Shown here piece after piece: positions 9,291 to 18,250 of a stretch of DNA of 64,000 nucleotides (position 1 is its first letter; every line of letters starts with the position of its first letter). The translations under genes and the position numbers were made by a program. The notes beneath the pieces were generated by a model. It saw nothing but the letters and a program-made list of their open reading frames with translations. It was not told where the DNA came from and searched no databases. This DNA comes from an uncultured Muribaculaceae bacterium (GTDB lineage: Bacteria > Bacteroidota > Bacteroidia > Bacteroidales > Muribaculaceae), in NCBI GenBank assembly GCA_947525975.1, contig CANNVE010000003.1, forward strand, positions 114,444 to 178,443. The letters run 5' to 3'.

Positions 9291-10310
9291 ATGAAATACA
9301 TTTACGTTATCCCCGCCCTCGCCTTGGCAGTGGCATTGAACTCCTGCTCGGGCAAAGACCAGGCCTCGGAGGCCACTGTCAGCGAAGAACTGCCCCGCGT
9401 AGAGCTCGATGCCGCGCACTCGCGCGAAGTGCCCAGAAAGAAGTCATACACAGCCAACGTAGAGGCCGACAATACCAACAATATCTCTCCGTCGACCCCG
9501 AACCGCATCAAGCAGATCAACGTGGAGGTGGGCGACCCTGTGCGCAAGGGCCAGGTGCTGGTGACACTCGACCGCGCCAACATCGACCAGGTGAAGGTGA
9601 ACCTCGACAATACGCAGCGCGAATATGACCGCGCCGTGCAGCTGCTCAACATCGGCGCCGGCACACAGCAGAGCGTAGACCAGATGAAGGCCCAGCTCGA
9701 CGCGCTAAAGACGCAATACGCCAATCTGGAGGAGAACACCGTGCTGCGCTCGCCCATCACGGGCGTGGTCACGGCCCGCAACTACGATCCGGGCGACATG
9801 ACCGGCAATCTCCCCGTGCTCACCGTGGGCCAGATAGCGCCGCAGGTGAAGGTGATAATCAATGTGACTGAGAATGACCTCACGCTCGTGGAGCCGGGCA
9901 AGCCCGTATCGGTAGTGTTCGACGCGCTTCCCGGAGAGGAATACGCAGGCAAAATCTCGCGCATCTACCCCACGGTAGACCCCGCCACGCGCACATTCAA
10001 GAGTGAGATACTCATCTCCAGCCCGCAAGGCCGCATATTGCCGGGCATGTTTGCCCGAGTCAACATGGATCTCGGCTCGCAGCGCAATGTGGTGGTGCCT
10101 GACCGCGCCATCGTGAAGCAGTCAGGCTCAGGCAACAAATACGTCTACGTCTACCGCGACGGCCATGTGGCATACAACAAGGTGGAGGTTGGCCAGCGCC
10201 TCGGCGACAGCTATGAGCTCATCTCAGGCATCGAAGACGGCGACTCAATCGTCATCTCGGGTCAGAGCCGCCTCGCCGACGGCGTGGAAGTGGAAGTGAT
10301 CCGCAAATAG
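9291..10310 (+). CDS. RND efflux periplasmic adaptor (membrane fusion lipoprotein)
   Basis: 339 aa. A lipoprotein signal with lipobox LNSC (Cys at about residue 19) tethers it to a membrane. Barrel-sandwich/lipoyl halves flank an alpha-helical hairpin (VDQMKAQLDALKTQYANLEE), followed by the beta-barrel and membrane-proximal domains of AcrA/MexA-type adaptors. It bridges the TolC-like duct and the RND pump. The gene order TolC-adaptor-pump and short gaps (47 and 36 bases) indicate one operon. Confidence 0.94.
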   Translation: MKYIYVIPALALAVALNSCSGKDQASEATVSEELPRVELDAAHSREVPRKKSYTANVEADNTNNISPSTPNRIKQINVEVGDPVRKGQVLVTLDRANIDQVKVNLDNTQREYDRAVQLLNIGAGTQQSVDQMKAQLDALKTQYANLEENTVLRSPITGVVTARNYDPGDMTGNLPVLTVGQIAPQVKVIINVTENDLTLVEPGKPVSVVFDALPGEEYAGKISRIYPTVDPATRTFKSEILISSPQGRILPGMFARVNMDLGSQRNVVVPDRAIVKQSGSGNKYVYVYRDGHVAYNKVEVGQRLGDSYELISGIEDGDSIVISGQSRLADGVEVEVIRK

Positions 10311-10346
10311 GAAATCAATATCTAAAAATCATTTATTCGTAACATA

Positions 10347-13300
10347 ATGAGTCTGTATGGCAGCGCGGTGAAGCGCCCCATCATGACCACCCTCTGCTTT
10401 GTGGCTGTGGTGATCATGGGCCTCTTCTCGCTTTCAACCCTCCCCATCGATCTCTATCCCGATATCGAGACAAACACCCTTATGGTGATGACCACCTACC
10501 AGGGCGCTTCGGCCCAGGACATAGAGCAGAATGTGACACGCCCCCTCGAGAATGTGCTCAACTCTGTCGAGAATCTGAAGCACATCACATCGAAGAGCCG
10601 CGAGAACATCTCGGTCATCACTCTTGAGTTTGAATATGGCGAGGATATAGATGTGCTCACCAACGATGTGCGCGACAAGCTCGACATGGTGTCAAGCTCG
10701 ATGCCCGACGATGCCGAGACGCCTATCATCTTCAAATTCTCCACCGACATGATTCCCATCGTGCTCCTTTCGGCCCAGGCCGACGAGAGCATGCCCGGCC
10801 TGTACAAGATACTTGACGACGTGGTGGCCAATCCGCTCGCCCGTATCAACGGCGTAGGCTCGGTGTCGATATCGGGCGCTCCGAAGCGAGAGATACACAT
10901 CTACGCCGACCCGGCCCGCCTGGAGGCCTACAACCTCTCGGTAGAGCAGATATCGCAGATCATAGCGGCCGAGAACCGCAACATCCCCGGCGGCGCATTC
11001 GACATCGGCTCAGACACGTATTCGATGCGTGTGCAGGGAGAATTCACCTCGGCCGAGCAGATGCGCGACATTGTGGTGGCCTACAGCGGGCGCACCCCGG
11101 TGTATCTGCGCGATGTGGCCCGCGTCGACGATTCGCTCGAAGAGCGCGCCCAGGAGACCTACAACGACGGCCAGCGAGGCGCCATGATAGTGATACAGAA
11201 GCAGAGCGGCGCCAACTCCGTAGAAATCTCAAACGAAGTGCTCAAGATGCTGCCCACGCTGCAGAAGCGCCTGCCATCAGACGTGAAGCTCGGCATCATC
11301 GTAGACACCAGCGACAATATCCGCAACACCATCGCCTCGCTCGTGGAGACGGTGATGTACGCCCTGCTGTTTGTGATGGTGGTGGTATTCTTCTTCCTTG
11401 GCCGCTGGCGCGCCACGCTCATCATCGTCATCACCATCCCGATCTCGCTGATAGCGTCGTTCATCTACCTGGCCATGACCGGAAACACGCTCAACATCGT
11501 CTCTCTCTCGGCCTTGTCGATCTCGATAGGCATGGTGGTCGACGATGCCATCGTGGTGCTTGAGAATGTCACCACCCACATAGAGCGAGGGTCAGACCCG
11601 AAGCAGGCCGCCGTGCACGGCACCAACGAGGTGGCCATCTCGGTCATAGCCTCTACGCTGACGCTGATAGCCGTGTTCTTCCCTCTGACGCTCGTCACCG
11701 GCATGACCGGCGTGCTTTTCCGCCAGCTTGGCTGGATGGTGACCATCATGATGATCATATCCACCACTTGCGCCCTCTCGCTCACGCCCATGCTTTGCAG
11801 CCAGCTCCTGCGCCGCAATCCCAAGCACGGCAAGCTCTACGACATATTCTTTACCCCCATCAACAAGGGCCTCGACGCATTCGACAATGGATACGCCTCG
11901 CTCGTGACATGGGTTGTGGGCCATCGCTGGACCACAGTCACCGTCTGCATCGCCACATTCGTTGGCTCTATCTTCCTGATGAAGCAGGTGGGCACAGAGT
12001 TCTTCCCCACCGCCGATGATGGCCGACTCGGCGTAAACCTTGAGCTTCCCATCGGCACCCGCGTGGAGATATCGCAGGAGGTCACCGAGCGCCTTGCGCA
12101 GGAATGGCGAGAGAAGTACCCTGAAATAAAGGTGCTCAACTACACCACCGGCCAGGCGTCGAGCGACAATACATTTGCCTCGCTCAGCGACAACGGCACC
12201 CATATCGTGTCGATGAACATCAAGCTGCTCGACCCCGGCGAGCGCGAGCGCGGCATCACCGAGATAGCGGCCCTGATGCGAGAGGACCTGAAGAATTACC
12301 CTGAATTCAAGAAGGTGCAGGTCAACGTAGGCGGTAACCGAGGCGGCTCCATGGGAGGCCAGACCACTATCGATTACGAAATCTACGGATACGACTTCAC
12401 GGAGACCGACTCTGTGGCGCAGCAGCTGAAGCAGGTGCTCGAAAAGATACCCGGCACAGCCGACATCATCATCTCCCGCTCTGACTATCAGCCAGAATAT
12501 CAGGTAGACTTCGACCGGGAAAAGCTTGCGCTCTACGGCCTCAACCTTTCGACTGCGGCCAATGCCCTGCGCAATCGCATCAACGGCTCGCTCGCATCGC
12601 GCTTCCGCGAGGACGGCGAGGAATATGACATAAAGGTGATGTATGCCCCCGAGCACCGCACATCGATCGAAGACATCGAGAACATCCTCATCTACAACAA
12701 CGCCGGGCAGGCTGTGCGCATACGCGACGTAGGCCGGGTGGTGGAGCGCTTCACGCCGCCAACCATCGAGCGCAAGGACCGCGAGCGCATCATCACGGTG
12801 TCAACGGTGGTGCAAGGAGTGCCCATGAGCCAGGTGGTGGAGAAATCGCTCGCCGAAATCGACAAGATGGACATCCCGCAGGGCATCGCCATCCAGCTAG
12901 CCGGCAGCTATGAAGACCAGCAGGATTCATTCAAGGACCTGCTGATGCTGGCCGTGCTCATCATACTGCTAGTATACATAGTGATGGCTGCCCAGTTTGA
13001 AAGCTATACTTATCCCGGCATCATCATGACGTCGCTGATGTTCGCTTTCTCGGGCATCTTCATAATCCTTTGGCTCACAGGGCACACTCTCAATGTGATG
13101 TCGATGATCGGCGCCATCATGCTCATAGGCATCGTGGTGAAGAACGGCATTGTGCTCATCGACTACATCACCCTCAACCGCGAGCGCGGCATGTCGGTGC
13201 GCCGGGCTGTGATACACGGATGCAAATCGCGTCTGCGCCCTGTGGTCATGACCACTCTCACCACTATCCTCGGCATGGTGCCGATGGCCGTCGGCACCGG

Positions 13301-13496
13301 GCAGGGAGCCGAGATGTGGCGCCCGATGGGCGTGGCCGTGATCGGAGGCCTCACTTTCTCAACAATCCTCACGCTGCTCTTCGTGCCGGTGCTCTACTGC
13401 ATCTTCGCGTCAAACGGCATCAAGCGTCAGCGCCGCCTCCACGCCAAGGATCTCGAGGCGAGGCACGCAGAAACGCTAAAAGTTACTAACAGCTAA
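10347..13496 (+). CDS. RND-family efflux pump, inner-membrane permease
   Basis: 1049 aa, normal length for the hydrophobe/amphiphile efflux (AcrB-type) family. It has the expected arrangement: TM1, a large periplasmic porter/docking loop, TM2-6 around FVMVVVFFFLGRWRATLI, a second periplasmic loop, then TM8-12. The central helix with SIGMVVDDAIVVLENV carries the paired Asp residues of the proton relay. It exports small molecules using proton motive force; the substrate is not readable. No AcrR/TetR repressor is adjacent. Confidence 0.95.
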   Translation: MSLYGSAVKRPIMTTLCFVAVVIMGLFSLSTLPIDLYPDIETNTLMVMTTYQGASAQDIEQNVTRPLENVLNSVENLKHITSKSRENISVITLEFEYGEDIDVLTNDVRDKLDMVSSSMPDDAETPIIFKFSTDMIPIVLLSAQADESMPGLYKILDDVVANPLARINGVGSVSISGAPKREIHIYADPARLEAYNLSVEQISQIIAAENRNIPGGAFDIGSDTYSMRVQGEFTSAEQMRDIVVAYSGRTPVYLRDVARVDDSLEERAQETYNDGQRGAMIVIQKQSGANSVEISNEVLKMLPTLQKRLPSDVKLGIIVDTSDNIRNTIASLVETVMYALLFVMVVVFFFLGRWRATLIIVITIPISLIASFIYLAMTGNTLNIVSLSALSISIGMVVDDAIVVLENVTTHIERGSDPKQAAVHGTNEVAISVIASTLTLIAVFFPLTLVTGMTGVLFRQLGWMVTIMMIISTTCALSLTPMLCSQLLRRNPKHGKLYDIFFTPINKGLDAFDNGYASLVTWVVGHRWTTVTVCIATFVGSIFLMKQVGTEFFPTADDGRLGVNLELPIGTRVEISQEVTERLAQEWREKYPEIKVLNYTTGQASSDNTFASLSDNGTHIVSMNIKLLDPGERERGITEIAALMREDLKNYPEFKKVQVNVGGNRGGSMGGQTTIDYEIYGYDFTETDSVAQQLKQVLEKIPGTADIIISRSDYQPEYQVDFDREKLALYGLNLSTAANALRNRINGSLASRFREDGEEYDIKVMYAPEHRTSIEDIENILIYNNAGQAVRIRDVGRVVERFTPPTIERKDRERIITVSTVVQGVPMSQVVEKSLAEIDKMDIPQGIAIQLAGSYEDQQDSFKDLLMLAVLIILLVYIVMAAQFESYTYPGIIMTSLMFAFSGIFIILWLTGHTLNVMSMIGAIMLIGIVVKNGIVLIDYITLNRERGMSVRRAVIHGCKSRLRPVVMTTLTTILGMVPMAVGTGQGAEMWRPMGVAVIGGLTFSTILTLLFVPVLYCIFASNGIKRQRRLHAKDLEARHAETLKVTNS

Positions 13497-13500
13497 TCAA

Positions 13501-13803
13501 TTGACTAAAGTGAAATCAATACTCATAACGTTTGATCAGGCCCACTACGCCAAGATCGTAGAAATGCTTGAGCGTGCCAACTGCCGCGGATTCACAGCCT
13601 GGGAGCAGGTGCAGGGCCGCGGCTCAGACCGGGGAGAGCCGCACTACGGCTCTCACGCATGGCCATCGCTCGCGTCAGCCATAATCACAGTGGTAGAGGA
13701 TCACCGCGTGGCCGATGTCCTCGCCAAGCTCAAGGCCATGGACGAAGACCGCCCCAAGCTGGGTCTGCGCGCCTTCGTCTGGAACATCGAGCAGTCGATC
13801 TGA
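13501..13803 (+). CDS. Small PII-like protein attached to the RND operon
   Basis: About 100 aa from TTG at 13501 (GTG at 13510 is the alternative; no ATG is nearby). It begins four bases after the pump's stop codon, so it is almost certainly co-translated. The pattern KSILITFDQAHYAKIVEMLER, then GRGSDRGEPH, then AIITVVEDHRVADVLAKLKAM resembles the ferredoxin-like fold of PII/CutA-type trimeric sensors with a T-loop-like Gly/Arg stretch. Role is inference: allosteric control or ligand sensing for the pump. Could also be an unrelated ferredoxin-fold protein. Confidence 0.65.
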   Translation: MTKVKSILITFDQAHYAKIVEMLERANCRGFTAWEQVQGRGSDRGEPHYGSHAWPSLASAIITVVEDHRVADVLAKLKAMDEDRPKLGLRAFVWNIEQSI

Positions 13804-13842
13804 CCCGCCCGGGCTGGTCGGGGCATAGAGCCCGGCGATTGA

Positions 13843-13874
13843 TTTGTTAAAGTGAAAAGTTATTTGTAATTTTG
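13843..13874 (+). promoter_or_regulatory. Consensus promoter of nnr, nearly abutting the start codon
   Basis: TTTG at 13843-13846, 20-base spacer, TAATTTTG at 13867-13874. Only five bases separate the -7 element from the ATG at 13880, so the transcript should start at or within a few bases of the start codon. Confidence 0.8.
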
Positions 13875-13879
13875 CGAAT

Positions 13880-15406
13880 ATGAAAATTTTCACTAACGAA
13901 CAGATTCGCGACATCGAGCGCCGCACCGTAGAAGAAGAAGGCGTATCGATGGTTGAGCTCATAGAGCGCGCGGGGGAGGGCATCGCCAATGAGATCGCTG
14001 AGCGGTGGCAGCCCTCCAAGCGCACCATTGTATTTGCCGGATGGGGCAACAATGGCGCTGATGCGTTGGTGGCTTCCAGGCATTTGATCGACAAGGGCTT
14101 CGACCCGCAGATATATCTTTTCAACATCGGAGGCAAGCGCCTCTCTGCCGAATGCGAGGCGGCTAAGCTTCGTCTGCTCGACGAGCATCCTGATGTGAAG
14201 CTCACCGAGATCACATACCAATTCTTCATACCGGAGTTTGAGAAGGACTACCTCGTCATCGACGGCATATTCGGCAGCGGCCTTGACCGTCCTCTGCCGC
14301 AGAGCTTCAGCATGCTGCTGCGCGCCGTGGCCGACTCGCAGGCCGATGTGGTGGCCATCGACATCCCGTCGGGCTTGTTCGGCGACTGGAACACCACCGT
14401 GGTCAACAATAACCTGGCTCCTGCAACTCTGACACTGCCGATAGAGTTTCCGAGGCTGTCGTTCTTCATCGACGACCACAGCGAGCTCATAGGCCAATGG
14501 AAAGCCATCAATGTGGGGCTGAGCCGCAAGGCCATGCGCGAGGCCGCTTATAAATACTATCTTATCACCGCCCGCGACGTGAAGCGCATGCTTCAGCCGC
14601 GTTCGCTGACTTGCTCAAAGGCCGACTTCGGCAGTGCTCTCATATGCGCCGGCAGCTATGGCATGATGGGCGCCGCCGTGCTTTCGGCCAAGGGTTGCCT
14701 GCGTTCGGGCGTGGGCAAACTCACAGTCTATTCGCCACGATGCGGATATTACGTGATGCAGAGCTCGGTGCCTGCAGCCATGTTCGCGCGTGATAGCCAT
14801 GATGTGGTGATATCTGAGATCACGCTGACGCAGGACTACGATGCCGTGGCCATAGGCCCCGGCATAGGCCATCATGACTTCACCATCAACGCTCTTGAGA
14901 ACTTCCTGAAGGTGGCTAACGCCAATGGCCGCCCCGTGGTGCTCGACGCCGATGCGCTCAACTGCATCGCCATGCGCCCGATCATGCTCAACTATCTGCC
15001 CGTGATGTCGGTGCTTACGCCTCACGCGGCCGAATTCGACCGTCTCTTCGGTGCGCAGACATCTGCCGAGACACGCCTGCTTAAGGCTATAGAGGTGGCG
15101 AAGTATCACAACGTCGTCATCGTGCTGAAAGGGAGGTTCACGGCAGTGGTGCGCCCTGACGGCAAGGTGCACTTCAATTCGTCGGGCACCCCTGCTTTGG
15201 CCACCGCCGGCAGCGGCGACGTGCTCACCGGCGTGATAGCCGGCCTCATAGCCCAGCACTATAAGCCGGAGACAGCCGCGGTGCTCGGCGTGTACATCCA
15301 CGGTCTCGCAGGCGAGATATGCGCCGAGACCCACGGCACCTACGGAGTCACTGCCGAGGACATAGCCGACAGCATCGGCATCGCCATCAAGAGCCTTATG
15401 GAGTGA
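13880..15406 (+). CDS. nnr: Bifunctional NAD(P)HX epimerase / ADP- or ATP-dependent NAD(P)HX dehydratase
   Basis: 508 aa. The N-terminal YjeF_N domain (about 1-215; GWGNNGADALVASRHL and IDIPSGL motifs) epimerises damaged NAD(P)H hydrates. The C-terminal ribokinase-like YjeF_C domain (about 225-508; GTPALATAGSGDVLTG nucleotide site, VVLDADALN) dehydrates them back to NAD(P)H. The fused architecture and length are standard. A consensus promoter lies so close that the mRNA may be leaderless. Confidence 0.95.
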   Translation: MKIFTNEQIRDIERRTVEEEGVSMVELIERAGEGIANEIAERWQPSKRTIVFAGWGNNGADALVASRHLIDKGFDPQIYLFNIGGKRLSAECEAAKLRLLDEHPDVKLTEITYQFFIPEFEKDYLVIDGIFGSGLDRPLPQSFSMLLRAVADSQADVVAIDIPSGLFGDWNTTVVNNNLAPATLTLPIEFPRLSFFIDDHSELIGQWKAINVGLSRKAMREAAYKYYLITARDVKRMLQPRSLTCSKADFGSALICAGSYGMMGAAVLSAKGCLRSGVGKLTVYSPRCGYYVMQSSVPAAMFARDSHDVVISEITLTQDYDAVAIGPGIGHHDFTINALENFLKVANANGRPVVLDADALNCIAMRPIMLNYLPVMSVLTPHAAEFDRLFGAQTSAETRLLKAIEVAKYHNVVIVLKGRFTAVVRPDGKVHFNSSGTPALATAGSGDVLTGVIAGLIAQHYKPETAAVLGVYIHGLAGEICAETHGTYGVTAEDIADSIGIAIKSLME

Positions 15407-15461
15407 GGCCGCTCGCATGACCAAAACAGCCCCCCCTTCTTTAAGATTATCAACTGACAAT

Positions 15462-16553
15462 ATGAATACGGCAATTAAAAAAATATTCTGCGGCATGCTT
15501 TCGGCCATCTGCTTGGCGCCGCTGGCCTTGGCCCAGTCGACAACAAAGCTGACTGCCACCAAAGCCAATGACTACGGCATCGTCTATTCGCTGCCGATCA
15601 CCTCTCTCGACATCACCATTGAGGCTGAGATCACCGAGCGGCAGCCCGGCGAGCTTGCAAACTACGCCAAACTATATCTCAATATAGACGACGCCATCAC
15701 AAAGCCGTCTCGGACATCGCGCATAAAGAGCATCGTGATCAACTCTCGCGGAGTGCCCGACCCCGATAATCGCTGGATGATGCAGTTCAAGGCCTCGCAG
15801 CCTGTGTTCGTGCTGCTCAACGACGCCGAGATTCCGCTCTCGATCAACACAGAGGAGGTAGCCGCAGCCTCGGGCACCCCGCTGCCTGAGGCAATGAAGC
15901 CCGCGCCCACGCCGCTTGAGACTGCCGCCGCCCGCCAGGCTATCACCCAGGATATCACCATGGCTTTCAACACATCGAAGCGTGCCCAGCTCACAGCCGA
16001 GCGCATATTCGAGTTGCGACAGAACCGCAGCGACCTTATCTCGGGCCAGGCTGACAATACACCCCCCGACGGTCATTCGATGCAGCTCGCCCTCGACAAC
16101 CTCACCGCGCAGGAAGCGGCGCTGACGGCAATGTTCGCCGGCACCACCCGCACATGGACCGAGGTCAGCACCGTCACCTACACCCCGAGCACCGAGGACG
16201 TGCGCTCGCAGGTGATAGCGCGCCTTTCTGACGAAGGGATAGTTGATGCCGACGACCTTTCCGGCGAGCCGATCAGCCTGTCGATGCAAGTGACCTCGCG
16301 CGGCGATATCCCGCTTGACGACAAGGGCCAGCATAAGCCCTTCCCCAAAGGGGGTGTGGCCTACAATATTCCCGGCACAGCCGCGTTTGTCATTTCATTT
16401 GATGGCGACAAGGTGGCATCCGTGCAGTTGCCCATAGCCCAGCTCGGCGTGGCCTACGGCGTAGATCCGAAGATGTTTACCGACCGCAAGGCCCCGGCCA
16501 TGGCCACATTCGATCCCGCCACCGGCGCGATCATATCCCTGGAAATAAAATAA
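15462..16553 (+). CDS. DUF4831-type secreted protein
   Basis: 363 aa from the ATG at 15462. A signal peptide (about 1-25, LAPLALAQS) is followed by a beta-rich body with the Bacteroidetes DUF4831 pattern: YSLPITSLDITIEAE near the start, RNRSDLISGQ in the middle and YNIPGTAAFVI near the end. Probably periplasmic or outer-membrane associated. Function is not known for the family. The gene lies 55 bases after nnr and 51 bases before glutamine synthetase. Confidence 0.8.
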   Translation: MNTAIKKIFCGMLSAICLAPLALAQSTTKLTATKANDYGIVYSLPITSLDITIEAEITERQPGELANYAKLYLNIDDAITKPSRTSRIKSIVINSRGVPDPDNRWMMQFKASQPVFVLLNDAEIPLSINTEEVAAASGTPLPEAMKPAPTPLETAAARQAITQDITMAFNTSKRAQLTAERIFELRQNRSDLISGQADNTPPDGHSMQLALDNLTAQEAALTAMFAGTTRTWTEVSTVTYTPSTEDVRSQVIARLSDEGIVDADDLSGEPISLSMQVTSRGDIPLDDKGQHKPFPKGGVAYNIPGTAAFVISFDGDKVASVQLPIAQLGVAYGVDPKMFTDRKAPAMATFDPATGAIISLEIK

Positions 16554-16586
16554 TGCTGAATGCTGAATGCAGAATGCAGGATGCTG
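16552..16586. repeat. Five tandem heptamers
   Basis: AATGCTG, AATGCTG, AATGCAG, AATGCAG and GATGCTG run head to tail, starting within the stop codon of the upstream gene and ending about 18 bases before the next start codon. Copy number could vary by slippage. Confidence 0.7.
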
Positions 16587-16604
16587 AATTAAATTGACAT
16601 AACC

Positions 16605-18113
16605 ATGAACAAACAGATTTCCCTCAACAAAAACGCCCTTGTGCGTTGGCTCGAGAAAGCCCCCAAGGACTTCACGAAAGAAGACATCATACGCTATATC
16701 GTAGAGAACAACATAGAGATGGTCAACTTCATGTATCCTGCTGGAGATGGCCGCCTCAAGACCCTTAACTTCATCATCAACAATCTCGAATATCTCGAGA
16801 CAATCCTGTCTCTCGGAGAGAGGGTAGATGGCAGTTCGCTCTTCCCGTTTGTGTCGGCTTCGAGCAGCGACCTGTATGTGCTGCCTCGCTTCAGCACGGC
16901 GTTCCTCGATCCATTCGCCGAGGTGCCTACCGTGACTATGCTGTGCTCATTCTTCGACAAGGACGGATCGCCCCTCGACAGCTCGCCGGAATATACCCTG
17001 CGCAAGGCGTGTGACGATTTTCACCGCGTCACCGGGCTGCATTTCCAGGCCATGGGCGAGCTCGAATATTATGTGATCGCCCCCGACGACAGCAAATATC
17101 CCGCTGTAGACCAAAAGGGATACCACGAATCGGGTCCGTTCGCCAAATTCAATGATTTCCGCACTCTGTGCATGCAGCTCATCGCGCAGACCGGCGGGCA
17201 GATAAAGTACGGCCACAGCGAGGTGGGAAATTTCACGCTTGACGACACTATCTACGAGCAAAACGAGATTGAATTCCTGCCCGTTCCGGCCAGGGATGCC
17301 GCTGACCAGCTTATGATTGCAAAGTGGGTGATACGCAATCTCGCATACCGCAAGGGGCTTGATGTGACTTTCGCCCCCAAAATCACCACCGGCAAGGCCG
17401 GCTCGGGCCTGCATGTGCACATGCGCATCGTAGACGGCGAGGGACGCAACATGATGCTTGACGTGAATAAGCGTCTGAGCGAGACTGCCCGCAAGGCAAT
17501 TGCAGGGCTAATGGTGCTGGCTCCGGCCATCACGGCATTCGGCAATACCAATCCCACGTCATATTTCCGCCTCGTGCCTCACCAGGAGGCTCCGACCAAT
17601 GTGTGTTGGGGCGACCGCAACCGCTCGGTGCTCGTCAGGGTGCCTCTGGGCTGGACCACCGACCGAGATATGTGTGCCGAGCTCAATCCCGGCACTGAGG
17701 CCACCGTGGGCATCGATGCCACCAACAAGCAGACAGTGGAGATACGTTCGGCCGACGGCTCGGCCGACATCTATCAGCTCATAGCCGGCCTGGCCGTGGC
17801 CTGCCGCTACGGCTTTGAGATCGAAAACGCCATGGAGGTGGCCGAGAAGACATACGTCGACGTCAACATACACAGCGCCGAGAACGCTGACCGTGTGAAG
17901 AGCCTGGCACAGCTGCCGGTCAACTGCGCCGCTTCGGCTGACGCCCTTGAAAGCCTTCGTCAGATTTTTGAGAAGGATGGCGTGTTCAGCCCCGGCATGA
18001 TCGACGGCATCATAGCCAAGCTGCGCTCCTACGATCAGGCGGAGGCTGACGCCGCCAAGCTCGACGACCAGCTCATGCACTCGCTTGTCAGGAGGTATTT
18101 CCACTGTGGATGA
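16605..18113 (+). CDS. glnA: Glutamine synthetase family protein
   Basis: 502 aa. ATP-dependent ligation of ammonia to glutamate in the cytoplasm. The catalytic beta-strands are visible: GELEYYV (metal-binding Glu), EQNEIEF, GKAGSGLHVHMRI (ammonia/metal His loop), YFRLVPHQEAPTNVCWGDRNRS (ATP and glutamate site) and VEIRSADGSADIYQL (catalytic Glu/Arg). The length of about 500 aa fits the Bacteroidales GlnA-like form rather than the 470-aa type I or 730-aa type III. A lone gene with a terminator downstream; no nitrogen regulator sits beside it. Confidence 0.88.
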   Translation: MNKQISLNKNALVRWLEKAPKDFTKEDIIRYIVENNIEMVNFMYPAGDGRLKTLNFIINNLEYLETILSLGERVDGSSLFPFVSASSSDLYVLPRFSTAFLDPFAEVPTVTMLCSFFDKDGSPLDSSPEYTLRKACDDFHRVTGLHFQAMGELEYYVIAPDDSKYPAVDQKGYHESGPFAKFNDFRTLCMQLIAQTGGQIKYGHSEVGNFTLDDTIYEQNEIEFLPVPARDAADQLMIAKWVIRNLAYRKGLDVTFAPKITTGKAGSGLHVHMRIVDGEGRNMMLDVNKRLSETARKAIAGLMVLAPAITAFGNTNPTSYFRLVPHQEAPTNVCWGDRNRSVLVRVPLGWTTDRDMCAELNPGTEATVGIDATNKQTVEIRSADGSADIYQLIAGLAVACRYGFEIENAMEVAEKTYVDVNIHSAENADRVKSLAQLPVNCAASADALESLRQIFEKDGVFSPGMIDGIIAKLRSYDQAEADAAKLDDQLMHSLVRRYFHCG

Positions 18114-18144
18114 TGCGTGAAGCAGCGTGATAAGGCACACAGCG

Positions 18145-18192
18145 CTCTAATGTAACAAGGCCGCACGCTTATGTTGCGTTAGAGCCTGTTTT
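18145..18192 (+). terminator. Terminator after glutamine synthetase
   Basis: A 13-bp stem with two G-T pairs (18145-18157 with 18172-18184) is followed by a T-rich tract CCTGTTTTAT. Confidence 0.65.
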
Positions 18193-18209
18193 ATATAGGC
18201 CTTATTGGC

Positions 18210-18217
18210 TATATTTG
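18210..18217 (+). promoter_or_regulatory. -7 element of the GH127-like gene
   Basis: TATATTTG matches TAnnTTTG, 33 bases before the ATG. No clear TTTG lies at the -33 distance, so an activator may be needed. Confidence 0.55.
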
Positions 18218-18250
18218 CAATCATAATACCATTTATCCACCTTTTTTTTC

